Source: Flavobacteriaceae bacterium (GTDB taxonomy: Bacteria > Bacteroidota > Bacteroidia > Flavobacteriales > Flavobacteriaceae). From it: a stretch of DNA of 7,625 bases. Position 1 is the first letter of the stretch. Every line of letters starts with the position of its first letter. The position numbers and the translations under genes are program-made. The notes below the pieces were generated by a model. It saw only the letters and a list, made by a program, of their open reading frames with translations, made no database searches and had not been told where the DNA came from. Where the stretch lies: assembly GCA_023301205.1 (NCBI GenBank), contig JALZVC010000015.1:1-7625 (forward strand). The letters run 5' to 3'. Positions 1-7,457 of this stretch are shown here, one piece after another.

Positions 1-102
1 CAATCTATAGACGATAGCGTAGCTCGTAAAGATTGGGGTTGGGAACACGAGGTAGATCTAGATGAGATGACTAAGGTGATGTTAGAAAATTTAAGGAAGT
101 AG
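1..102 (+). CDS. tdh: C-terminal end of SDR-type L-threonine 3-dehydrogenase (partial)
   Basis: The first 33 codons of the window read in frame 1 to a TAG stop, giving a tail that begins QSIDDSVARKDWGWEHEVDL and ends with a MT-x-x-MLENL helix. This matches what I recall of the C-terminus of the NAD-dependent, epimerase-like (extended short-chain) L-threonine 3-dehydrogenases common in Bacteroidota, which oxidise threonine to 2-amino-3-ketobutyrate in the cytoplasm. The SIDDS-x-AR-x-DWGW block is the diagnostic part. The nucleotide-binding Rossmann region and the catalytic Tyr/Lys lie outside the window, so activity cannot be judged. Another member of the NAD-dependent epimerase/dehydratase family is the main alternative. 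The gene converges on the minus-strand operon to its right. Confidence 0.75.
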   Translation, partial: QSIDDSVARKDWGWEHEVDLDEMTKVMLENLRK

Positions 103-180
103 TATGAGTAATTTTATTAGGAATAGCAGGACTAAAATTTTTCGTAAAAAACTGTAAATTAACTGTCTTCTGTTTCTAAG

Positions 181-209
181 TAAAAAAAAGGCCGCACGAG
201 GCAGCCTTT
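181..209 (-). terminator. Rho-independent terminator of the three-gene operon
   Basis: AAAGGC (187-192) pairs with GCCTTT (204-209). After one C/A mismatch a further GC/GC pair closes a 5-base loop. On the minus strand the stem is followed by an uninterrupted run of T (the eight A at 182-189, partly in the stem), the classic intrinsic terminator shape, 23 bases past the stop codon at 233. On the plus strand the 3' T-run is only three bases, but the hairpin may also help end transcription of the convergent dehydrogenase gene. Confidence 0.85.
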
Positions 210-232
210 ATCATTGTATATTTGGGCACTTA

Positions 233-2203
233 TTATTTTGGCTGAAATACGAGGGTGATTTTGTTGAAATCTGCCGCACTATTGATAACTGTTCTATACC
301 CTTCGTAAGCATCTGCAGGTACAATGGTCTTTTTATAAAACTCGTCTGCAGTTATGGTTAATACATTGCCATCTAACTGATAATCTGACTCAAATGTGAA
401 AATGGGCTCACCTTCACCTTCTACATATGAATTGCTGATTTTAATATCCTCTAAATTTGCGACACTGTAGCCCTCTGGTAAGGTTACTGTTAAGGTGCGT
501 TCATAGCCTCTGTTAAATTCGTTTTCTACAGGAAGAACCCTTTCTTTTTCTTGATACATTTCTTGTTGGCTACCAATCAACTCACCAATCTTGAAAAGGT
601 ATTTGTCCCCAGCTTTCTCTACAAACGCATTGCTTTCAAAATCTACTACAATTTTTATGGGTTTTATGCCGAATAGTTCTGGTTTATCATTGATTAATTG
701 TTTGTCTGTGATTTCTATGTTTTCACTAATTCTTTCTGCAAAGTTATTTATTAAATTGTCTTTTGCTTCATCATCCATAAGATGCACATAGGGTTGAAAG
801 TACATTGCATAATAACCAGATAATGCATCTTCAAAGGTAACTTTTGTTTTAGTGATGTCATTATCATCAAAAGAAACAGAAATTAACATGTTGTCTAAAC
901 TTTTTTCTGCAGCAGGTGATTTGATATACTTTATTTTCCCAATACCAGATTTGAAATCTCCAACCGATACTTCTTTAATAAAGAGCCCATAATTATCTGT
1001 ATAGTAAGCAGATGGAAAGGCATAACGCGTATCAAAATCAGTGGGAGAAACATAAGTTTCAAAGTCAGGGTAGTATAGCAAGAATTCATCTAAGAAATTA
1101 TAAGCTTCAAATTCTTTGTCAAATTTCAAGTTTTGTCTATTCGAGGTGAGTATCATTTCGTAATTAATATTCAATGCGTTTAATATAGCGTTATATAGCT
1201 TTAGAAGACCAGTGTTGTTTGCTACTTTGGTGCTTAATATTTCGTCTAGATTTTTAAATTTATCGTCAGTTCCGTTTGCTAGATATACGTTAGATTTAAT
1301 GTAATCGTCTAGTTTTCTCAGTTGCTCCTCAGGGCTAGTTTCAGTACCGATAGCACTTTTAATAAACTTGTCTAGCTTTTTTATTGTTTTCTTTTCAGGA
1401 GCTTTATAGTAGAGGTTATATATGTTTTTAACTACATCAGAATACGAGGAGATATCGCTTTTACTTGATGACAAGTTTTTGTCTAATTTATATACCACAG
1501 ATTTTGCGTTTGCCCAGTACGCTGCTACTTCTTCTTCTTCCAATCCTTTTATGTCATTTGCTTTGATTGTCCAATGAGATTTTTTTTCTGTAAGTGTGTC
1601 TAAGACAACTTCCTGTAAACCATTATAACTTTTAAAAGCAAATTCTAAATTTTCTGGGGCAAATAATTCAAAGCTTGCTTTAATTTTATCATAGGTGTCT
1701 TGGATTAAAAAACGGTTGCCATTATATTTTGGATACCGCTTGTAAACATACATCCTGTCTATAATACTGCCTTTTTCAATTCCTTCTAATGCAAAATATT
1801 GATATTGACTACCTGTTTCTTCATCAGTTGCTTCAAATATTTTAGAAGGATCAACTTCAATTATCTTCCCACTTTTTGTGATCACTCGAGCTTTGTTTAC
1901 TAAAATTTCTGTGGATGATGAGTAGGGCAAATATATTTTGTTGTATTCTTCGATCTTGTCGTCAGAATTAAGTACTAAGACCTCATGTTCTAAATAATAT
2001 TCAACAAACCCTCCTTCATCAGTAAACATAAATTCTGTGACAACCTTGTGGTCTATAGCAAGCATAGGACCATCGTTTGAAGCAGGAATAATGTAGTTGG
2101 GTTTCTCATCCCAATCATAGTTTTTGTAGTACGGATCATTTTGACTGATTAAACCACTTGTAAAAAGCAGAAAACAACTGAGGCTTAAAATAATTTTTTT
2201 CAT
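233..2203 (-). CDS. Secreted DUF3857-type protein with a degenerate transglutaminase-like domain
   Basis: 656 aa. A Sec signal peptide (Lys-Lys, then a hydrophobic core) probably ends at about residue 20, before QND. Residues about 50-215 resemble the DUF3857 beta-domain. Residues about 290-400 occupy the place of the transglutaminase-like core, and residues about 565-656 form a beta-rich tail like the C-terminal domain of this family. Aligned without gaps from the KYGDC block of the upstream neighbour, the catalytic Cys is replaced by Asn330. The His position falls on Phe370/Leu371 and the Asp position on Ser386 (YVSPT instead of FLDAT). The mature protein contains no cysteine, and residues 320-400 have no histidine. 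It is therefore predicted to be non-catalytic, perhaps a binding or regulatory partner. Last gene of the operon, starting 4 bases after the previous stop; no Shine-Dalgarno is visible, as is usual in Bacteroidota. The ATG is chosen because it opens the signal peptide. The exact function is unknown. Confidence 0.9.
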   Translation of the reverse strand: MKKIILSLSCFLLFTSGLISQNDPYYKNYDWDEKPNYIIPASNDGPMLAIDHKVVTEFMFTDEGGFVEYYLEHEVLVLNSDDKIEEYNKIYLPYSSSTEILVNKARVITKSGKIIEVDPSKIFEATDEETGSQYQYFALEGIEKGSIIDRMYVYKRYPKYNGNRFLIQDTYDKIKASFELFAPENLEFAFKSYNGLQEVVLDTLTEKKSHWTIKANDIKGLEEEEVAAYWANAKSVVYKLDKNLSSSKSDISSYSDVVKNIYNLYYKAPEKKTIKKLDKFIKSAIGTETSPEEQLRKLDDYIKSNVYLANGTDDKFKNLDEILSTKVANNTGLLKLYNAILNALNINYEMILTSNRQNLKFDKEFEAYNFLDEFLLYYPDFETYVSPTDFDTRYAFPSAYYTDNYGLFIKEVSVGDFKSGIGKIKYIKSPAAEKSLDNMLISVSFDDNDITKTKVTFEDALSGYYAMYFQPYVHLMDDEAKDNLINNFAERISENIEITDKQLINDKPELFGIKPIKIVVDFESNAFVEKAGDKYLFKIGELIGSQQEMYQEKERVLPVENEFNRGYERTLTVTLPEGYSVANLEDIKISNSYVEGEGEPIFTFESDYQLDGNVLTITADEFYKKTIVPADAYEGYRTVINSAADFNKITLVFQPK

Positions 2204-2207
2204 AGTA

Positions 2208-4148
2208 TTAAGATTTTATTTTTTTAAGGACTATTACCTCACTGTATTGTTTTAGGGCGTTATCAATAAAAGCATTCACTTCTTTTTGTTGAGTAACATC
2301 TAATTCAATATAATTAGCTATAACATTATGGTTGTATTTAATGGTATTTCCTTCGTGCTCGTACGTCACTTTTGAAGAGATTAATGATGTAGATTCTTCA
2401 AAATTCGAAGGAAGATAATCAATCTTATATCCATCAGGGACAACCAAGGTTGTTGTATAATGGTATTCGCTTTTATAATCGTACTCAATTTTATAGGTAC
2501 GGTCTTTATCTACCTTAAAATATTCTAAGGGTTTATTAAGATTAAGGTTGAGGAACATTTCTTCACCAAGCAATTTAACTTGGTCGTCAATGGAGAAATC
2601 GTAGATCACTTCAAAATCTTTTTCATAATTAAATTTATACTTTTCTTTGAAAGTACTTACCATAAATTTATTACTCCCTTTTTCGAGTAAATCGTTATAG
2701 AGCTCTTTCAACTTGGTGTCTGTTGTACTGTTTTCTAAACCTCTAAAAATAGCTGCCTTTAAATAACCCGAAAAAGACGCTTCTCCTTTCCCTTTAATAT
2801 CATTGTCTAAAATTGAAATAGTTGCAACCTCCCTAATTTGATTTTTTGAAGAAGGAACAATAGGTACTTTTTTAATTTCGTACCCACCTGTGCTGTTTTC
2901 TACCAAGGCTTCTTTACCTTGAATAAAGGATGTTGGCATGTCTATTGGCGTATAACGCCCAGTGGCATCTAAAAAGTAGGTGTTCCCACCATCGTTAAAC
3001 GATAAAATCATGTGATTGTCCACAATGGGTGTAGGTACTTCTTCATACCCATAAGGAATAGAACGTGTTCCTATCCAAGTAAGACTTCCTTCAATGTTGG
3101 CAATATCTAACATTTCTTTTAGAATAGAAGAATTGTCTTTACAATCACCATACTTTTTATTGAAAACATCGTTGGCTTCACGAGGTATAAATCCCCCAAG
3201 CGCATATTCAAAATCAATGTATTTAATGTTTTGTTGTGTCCAGTAATAAATCGCTTTTACTTTTTCAAAATCTGTAGTCAATGGAGCTGTAAGTTCTGCT
3301 ACAATGTTTTTCAATTCTTCACTAGGAGGTTGTGTATTAACTTCTTTAACCAGCGAAGCATACCAATTGAATAAACCAGACAAATCCTGTAACACTGGAA
3401 TCTCCTCACCGTTTACACGATAAGAAGTTATAATAGGGATAATATGAGGCAAAATACTCTTAAAAGAGGGCATTTCTGATTCATACTCAAAAGCATCTGT
3501 ATTAGCTAATTCCCATGTATAAGTGGTTGTTTTTCGTTTTACTTCTTTATTAAAATTAACAGAAACCCCATCTATATTAAATTCAACAAACCGCAAATTG
3601 ATATTATTATCTGCCACGATAGTAACTTTGTTTTGTATAATAGGAAAAAAATTTCCAAAATAAAATGGCGATAAAAAACGCGGATTTTTAATCTTTTCTA
3701 AATACGTTAAGCTTGTCTTTGATCCCTTTTTGAGATTATTATAAATAAAATTTACAGACTTTGAGTCATCATAAAAAGATTGGTCTAGTTGGTCTTTATA
3801 TTTAAAGTCTGTTACTTTTTCTTCTCTATACTTCCCGTCTTTATAATTGAATGCAGATGCTTCTATAGAAGCGAGTTCAAAAAAGTAGGAGAAGGATCTA
3901 GATTCCTTTGAGCCTTGACTTGCGGAATCTCCCATATACATATCTTGCTCTTTAACTTCTTGTGAGATTACAATTTCACCATCATCAATACTAATATTGA
4001 TATTTGTGCTTTCCTGTAATCGGATATAATTGTCATCTGGGTATTGCTGCTTAAGTTTATTATATTCCTCAGACTTTTGCGCTATGAGAATAACAGGGAA
4101 AAATAGAAATAATAATAAAGCAAAAAGAGGGTTAATTTTTTTTAACAT
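2208..4148 (-). CDS. Secreted DUF3857 / transglutaminase-like protein with intact catalytic triad
   Basis: 646 aa. Residues 1-23 are a signal peptide with a long Leu/Phe-rich core, probably cleaved before QKSEE. Residues about 50-225 are the DUF3857 domain. Residues about 290-400 are a transglutaminase-like cysteine peptidase fold: YYWTQQNIKY, GGFIPREANDVF, then YGDCKDNS with Cys336, DNHMILSF with His379 and YFLDATGR with Asp394. These three form the canonical Cys-His-Asp triad, and Cys336 is the only cysteine in the protein. Residues about 540-646 are a beta-rich DUF3858-like tail. Members of this fold cleave or transfer amide bonds, but the DUF3857 group has no established substrate. The start ATG lies inside the last codons of the upstream MORN gene (17-base overlap, +1 frame), indicating translational coupling. 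Downstream lies a paralogue-like gene lacking the triad. Family assignment is firm; the biochemical role is inferred. Confidence 0.93.
   Translation of the reverse strand: MLKKINPLFALLLFLFFPVILIAQKSEEYNKLKQQYPDDNYIRLQESTNINISIDDGEIVISQEVKEQDMYMGDSASQGSKESRSFSYFFELASIEASAFNYKDGKYREEKVTDFKYKDQLDQSFYDDSKSVNFIYNNLKKGSKTSLTYLEKIKNPRFLSPFYFGNFFPIIQNKVTIVADNNINLRFVEFNIDGVSVNFNKEVKRKTTTYTWELANTDAFEYESEMPSFKSILPHIIPIITSYRVNGEEIPVLQDLSGLFNWYASLVKEVNTQPPSEELKNIVAELTAPLTTDFEKVKAIYYWTQQNIKYIDFEYALGGFIPREANDVFNKKYGDCKDNSSILKEMLDIANIEGSLTWIGTRSIPYGYEEVPTPIVDNHMILSFNDGGNTYFLDATGRYTPIDMPTSFIQGKEALVENSTGGYEIKKVPIVPSSKNQIREVATISILDNDIKGKGEASFSGYLKAAIFRGLENSTTDTKLKELYNDLLEKGSNKFMVSTFKEKYKFNYEKDFEVIYDFSIDDQVKLLGEEMFLNLNLNKPLEYFKVDKDRTYKIEYDYKSEYHYTTTLVVPDGYKIDYLPSNFEESTSLISSKVTYEHEGNTIKYNHNVIANYIELDVTQQKEVNAFIDNALKQYSEVIVLKKIKS
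4132..4148 (-). promoter_or_regulatory. Overlapping stop/start with A8 tract (translational coupling)
   Basis: The ATG of the transglutaminase-like gene (4146-4148) lies 14 bases before the TAA of the MORN gene (4132-4134), in the +1 frame. Eight consecutive A on the coding strand (4136-4143) sit between them. Ribosomes finishing the MORN gene would stop within reach of the next start, so coupled translation is likely; no Shine-Dalgarno is seen. Confidence 0.7.
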
Positions 4149-7100
4149 TTGTTACGGCTCCGTTATAATAAGTTTCTTTTTTTTGTAATATTTTCTCTTT
4201 TGAATAGTAAGAAGCTATACCGTGCTTTTTATCTAGTTTGTAGTTTGTTTCTTCTTTTAACGCACCATTTTCGTAATATTGTTTTCTAGAGCCGTGAAAA
4301 TCGTTGAAAAGATATTCTGTCTCACTTTTCACAGTTCCGTCTTCGTAATATTCTATATTTAGTCCATTTAGTAAATCTGCACTATAGTTTGAGTTGTAAA
4401 ATAACGAACCATCATAATAGAAGATATTATACTCTCCTTCAAGATTACCGTTCTTATATTCCATCTCTCTAGACATTTTTCCGTTGTCATAATATGATTT
4501 TACAATTCCTGTTTCATTTATTAAAGGAATCATTGGTAATTCTTTTCCATCTTTATCCATATAACTATATCCTACTAATCTATCATCATCATAAAAACGA
4601 AAGATCTGGATTTTACCACTTTTACTATAATTAATCTGTTTCCCATGTTTTTTGTCTCTTTTATAAGGAGTGAACGTTTTTACAGCTCCGTCTTCAAAAT
4701 AGATTGTTTGGTCGCCTTCTCTGAGATCGTATTGAAAGGTTCTTTTAGAGTTAATCTGACCATTTTTATAGTTATAGATATCATCCCCCATTTTTTCATT
4801 TAGGAGATATGTTGTTTTCGCCTCTACCGTTCCATCTTCAAAAAAATAGGTCCATTCGCCATGTTGAATATTCGAAAGATAAGATCCTGTAAGCATTTTT
4901 TCTCCTGAGTAATAGTACTTAGAATAGTTGCCGTGCCGAATGCCATTTAGGTATTCCACAGCAATGTATGGGTTGCCATTAGGATAATTATAGGTGACTG
5001 TATAACTACCACCAGGACTAACATAATCTATTGTTTCAAAGTACTTTTCATTACTGTCATAGATTTTCTCGTTTTGTATTTTACCTTGTTTATACGTGGT
5101 AATACCAGCCGTTTTCCCTTCTACACTGTGTTCTATCTGTTCACCATATAATTCCCCGTTGTGGTAAAAATATGAATTACTTTGTGTGCCATCTTTATAA
5201 TACTGTAGCCAAGTACCCTGTGGCTTATCATCAACATAATAACCCTGATTATTCATTTGACCGCTAATATAATAATCTACATAATAACCCTGTAAAAGAT
5301 CGTCTTCATAATGTCCTATTGACTTTACTTGCCCGTTAGAGTAGTAGTCTTTGTAAGTGCCAATATTTTTGTTCTCTTCATAGTCCCCATCACTAAGAAG
5401 ACTGCCGTTTTCTGGGGAATAAAATTTCCAATTACCTGTTTTTCCACCAGAAATATCATACAATCCCTCAGATGTTTTTATTCCCTCTGGCGTGTAAGAT
5501 GTATAGAAAAACTCTCCTCCTTTTTTACGTTCATTGCTAATGACATCACCGGCTCTATTATAAAAAGTATATTCAATAATTTCATCTTTTTTGTATTCAT
5601 ATTCAAAATGCAAGGTGCCGTCTTGGTTATAATTTTTATAATTTCCTTGAATCTTTCCATTATTATAGGTAAAATCCTCATTAATAGAGCTATCTGGGTA
5701 GTAGATTTTCCAAGGGCCATTAAAATAACCACCTACACTTGCTCCTTCTTCCCATACATTGCCATTGGGATAAAATCTTTTATACACACCATCCAATTCG
5801 TTTTCTTTATAACCTATTTCAGAGATTAATTTATTGAGTGTATTGTATTTTTTTTCCACACCATTTCGCTTGGTTTGAATAAAGGGAGTCGTTAAATATA
5901 TTTCGCCGGTTGCATAATATTCAATGGCGTCTCCTTCTACTTCACCTTTTTTGTATGGCACATCAAATTCTTTTATAGTGCTGCCTAAGGGGAAATAGGA
6001 TTCATACGAGCCGTCTAATTTTCCGTTTTTATAGAATTTTTTTTCGAGGAGAGCACCATCTTCTGAATAGGCGTTATATTCGCCATCAAAATCATCATTT
6101 TTAACGTTTGATTCAATGTATTTCTTTCCATTTTCAAAAAACAACAGATTTTTTCCTTCACTCTTTCCGTTTTTGTACGTAATAATCTCTTTTACTTCAC
6201 CATTATTATAATACCACTTCCAGGAACCATCGCGCTCTCCTTTTTTATTAAACTGTGCATCCACAGAAAACCTACCGTCTACATCGTAATACTCAAAAGG
6301 CCCTGAAATTAAATCACCTTCTTTTTTACCCAATGCTTGTACAGCTGACTCTTTATAAAAATAATCTCTTTCATTTTCACTGACAATCTCTAGCCATTTT
6401 TCAATTGCTATAACTGCAAATTCAGTGGCATCTTTTTCGTTTGCTTTTACTATTTTTTTGTAGGATTCATTTTCTATAGATTGCGTGATGTAATACGTAT
6501 ATAAGTTAAAATTGTCATTATCCATTACCCATTTGTAGAATGGCACGTACTTTTTATCCCAAAATCCATCATTCCCTTTGTAATCTTTTAGCCAAGTAAA
6601 TAATGCGTGATTTTGTTTTACTAAAGCAACATTAATTTTATTCCGAGTATCATATTTTTCATTCAGCGCTACCTTTTGGGTTAAGATTAAATTAATTTCT
6701 TCAAAGGATCCGTCATCCGATGAAATAGTAATTGAAGGATCTGCACTATTTGTATTTGCAAGACTAACCGCACTATTTAGAGATTTTAGTGTTCCAAATG
6801 TGGCATTTATATCATCACTTAATAGCATATACATATTAAAGCACATCATAGCTTGGGCTAGTTTTTCTTGCTTATAACAGATATTTCCTAATTTTAAATG
6901 TGCAGCAGCACTCAATGGATCAATTTTGATGGTATGCTCATATGCCTTAACCGACTCTTCGATTTGCTCTAATTGTTCTAAAGCAATAGCTTTATTGTAC
7001 CACAAGTTGGTGCTATATGGAAATATTTTAAGGGAGGCTTCAATAGATGTTAATGCTTCGTTATATTTTTCTGACCTAATTAACGCAGCGGCTTTGTTAA

Positions 7101-7401
7101 TGTGAAACACATCTTCATCATCATAGCATTTAGACGCGATGCCTATATCTGCAAGTTCAATTACTTTATCATACTCCTCATTTTGTAATAAGTAATATGA
7201 CTTTGATGTCATCACGTTACAATATAAACTGTCGTTTTTTGATATTTTATCTAGAAATGTAAGTGCTGCAGTGTAGTCTTCTTTTTGGGATGCTAACGCA
7301 GCTTCTTCGAATAACTCTGAAGTATTAACAAATTGTAATTTTTCTTGAGAGAAAGCCGCAACAGTGAATACTGATAGCACAAGGAATAATATATTCTTCA
7401 T
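4132..7401 (-). CDS. Secreted TPR and MORN-repeat (YwqK-like) protein
   Basis: 1089 aa. The signal peptide (MKNILFLVLSVFTVAAFS) is probably cleaved before QEK. Residues about 28-197 contain five TPR-like helical hairpins (for example YNKAIALEQLEQIEESVKAY and AHLKLGNICYKQEKLAQA). Residues about 198-365 are a linker domain I do not recognise. Residues about 367-1084 are about 30 MORN-type units of 24 residues, built on G-x-(W/Y)-x-x-YY-x-(D/N)G-x-(hydrophobic)-x-x-x-x-x-Y-x-x-(G/D)-x-x-x. Automatic pipelines often name such proteins 'toxin-antitoxin system YwqK family antitoxin', but secretion and size argue against that role. There is no lipobox cysteine and no obvious type IX sorting domain, so it is probably periplasmic. 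First gene of the operon; its stop overlaps the next start. A scaffold or binding role is inferred from the TPR and MORN repeats; ligands are unknown. Confidence 0.93.
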   Translation of the reverse strand: MKNILFLVLSVFTVAAFSQEKLQFVNTSELFEEAALASQKEDYTAALTFLDKISKNDSLYCNVMTSKSYYLLQNEEYDKVIELADIGIASKCYDDEDVFHINKAAALIRSEKYNEALTSIEASLKIFPYSTNLWYNKAIALEQLEQIEESVKAYEHTIKIDPLSAAAHLKLGNICYKQEKLAQAMMCFNMYMLLSDDINATFGTLKSLNSAVSLANTNSADPSITISSDDGSFEEINLILTQKVALNEKYDTRNKINVALVKQNHALFTWLKDYKGNDGFWDKKYVPFYKWVMDNDNFNLYTYYITQSIENESYKKIVKANEKDATEFAVIAIEKWLEIVSENERDYFYKESAVQALGKKEGDLISGPFEYYDVDGRFSVDAQFNKKGERDGSWKWYYNNGEVKEIITYKNGKSEGKNLLFFENGKKYIESNVKNDDFDGEYNAYSEDGALLEKKFYKNGKLDGSYESYFPLGSTIKEFDVPYKKGEVEGDAIEYYATGEIYLTTPFIQTKRNGVEKKYNTLNKLISEIGYKENELDGVYKRFYPNGNVWEEGASVGGYFNGPWKIYYPDSSINEDFTYNNGKIQGNYKNYNQDGTLHFEYEYKKDEIIEYTFYNRAGDVISNERKKGGEFFYTSYTPEGIKTSEGLYDISGGKTGNWKFYSPENGSLLSDGDYEENKNIGTYKDYYSNGQVKSIGHYEDDLLQGYYVDYYISGQMNNQGYYVDDKPQGTWLQYYKDGTQSNSYFYHNGELYGEQIEHSVEGKTAGITTYKQGKIQNEKIYDSNEKYFETIDYVSPGGSYTVTYNYPNGNPYIAVEYLNGIRHGNYSKYYYSGEKMLTGSYLSNIQHGEWTYFFEDGTVEAKTTYLLNEKMGDDIYNYKNGQINSKRTFQYDLREGDQTIYFEDGAVKTFTPYKRDKKHGKQINYSKSGKIQIFRFYDDDRLVGYSYMDKDGKELPMIPLINETGIVKSYYDNGKMSREMEYKNGNLEGEYNIFYYDGSLFYNSNYSADLLNGLNIEYYEDGTVKSETEYLFNDFHGSRKQYYENGALKEETNYKLDKKHGIASYYSKEKILQKKETYYNGAVTNVKKN
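4150..6303 (-). repeat. Array of about 30 MORN-type repeats, 24-residue (72-base) period
   Basis: Unit-starting glycines fall at residues 392, 416, 440, 464, then 490, 514, 538, 562, 586, then 656, 681, 705, 729, 753, then 824, 848, 872, 896, 920, 944, then 989, 1013, 1037, 1061. Within these blocks nearly every step is exactly 24. Between blocks the spacing slips by one to three residues, and a few units lack the glycine (around 610-655, 777-823 and 966). The array is rich in Tyr, Phe, Lys, Asn and Asp and contains no cysteine. Units are well diverged from each other, so this is an old array rather than a recent DNA-level tandem expansion. Repeats of this kind usually stack as beta-hairpins into an elongated solenoid. 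Confidence 0.9.
6811..7320 (-). repeat. TPR block (about five motifs) in the MORN-repeat protein
   Basis: Encodes residues about 28-197 of the 1089-aa protein. Successive helical hairpins begin near residues 28, 60, 98, 131 and 165. They show the TPR pattern of small residues at the helix crossings (KAAAL, NKAIAL, LGNICY) and a Pro or Asp at motif ends (FPYS, DPLS). All four cysteines of the protein (61, 92, 175, 187) lie here. TPR arrays usually bind other proteins. Motif edges are approximate, and the first two units are weaker than the last three. Confidence 0.75.
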
Positions 7402-7417
7402 AAATGAGTGTAAAGAA

Positions 7418-7425
7418 CAAAGCTA
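7418..7425 (-). promoter_or_regulatory. Candidate -7 promoter box of the three-gene operon
   Basis: Read on the minus strand the site is TAGCTTTG, an exact fit to the Bacteroidota sigma-ABfr -7 consensus TAnnTTTG, 16 bases before the start codon at 7401. Transcription would then begin roughly 10 bases before the ATG. No clear -33 TTG lies at the usual distance; that position is AT-rich and taken up by the inverted repeat at 7432-7455. A single 8-base match in AT-rich DNA can occur by chance, hence moderate confidence. Confidence 0.45.
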
Positions 7426-7431
7426 TAAATA

Positions 7432-7455
7432 AAAATCGGGTGTTTGTCCGATTTT
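7432..7455 (-). terminator. Inverted repeat upstream of the operon: weak terminator or operator
   Basis: AAAATCGG (7432-7439) and CCGATTTT (7448-7455) are a perfect 8-base inverted repeat around an 8-base loop. On the minus strand it is followed by TTTTTATTTA, so it could end transcription coming from beyond the right edge and insulate the operon. The stem has only three G-C pairs, which is weak for a terminator. It ends 6 bases upstream of the candidate -7 box, so a regulator-binding operator is an equal alternative. Confidence 0.45.
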
Positions 7456-7457
7456 AG

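Noticed and set aside
104..157. 17-codon ATG frame just after the dehydrogenase stop
   Set aside because: It is too short and encodes no recognisable peptide; a chance frame in the intergenic gap.
591..791. Plus-strand 66-codon open frame
   Set aside because: It is antisense to the 656-aa gene and low in complexity (Ser/Leu/Phe), with no promoter or neighbour support.
4132..4200. Type IX secretion sorting domain at the C-terminus of the MORN protein
   Set aside because: The chain ends within the last MORN unit plus a short Lys/Asn tail, with no room for the roughly 70-80-residue beta-sandwich sorting domain.
5478..5732. Minus-strand 84-codon open frame
   Set aside because: It lies in an alternative frame inside the MORN-repeat gene, whose true frame is supported by some 30 conserved repeat units.
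5329..5829. Plus-strand 166-codon open frame
   Set aside because: It is antisense to the MORN array. The 72-base period and the repeated Tyr/Asn/Gly codon pattern keep one antisense frame open by chance; the product is a featureless hydrophobic string with no recognisable domain.
4150..6303. CRISPR array or DNA-level tandem repeat
   Set aside because: The periodicity is in the protein. Nucleotide units are diverged and lack identical direct repeats with unique spacers.
4132..7401. Reading the MORN protein as a true YwqK antitoxin with a toxin partner
   Set aside because: It has a signal peptide, about 1,070 mature residues and a TPR domain, and no toxin-like gene is next to it. The YwqK name reflects only the repeat type.
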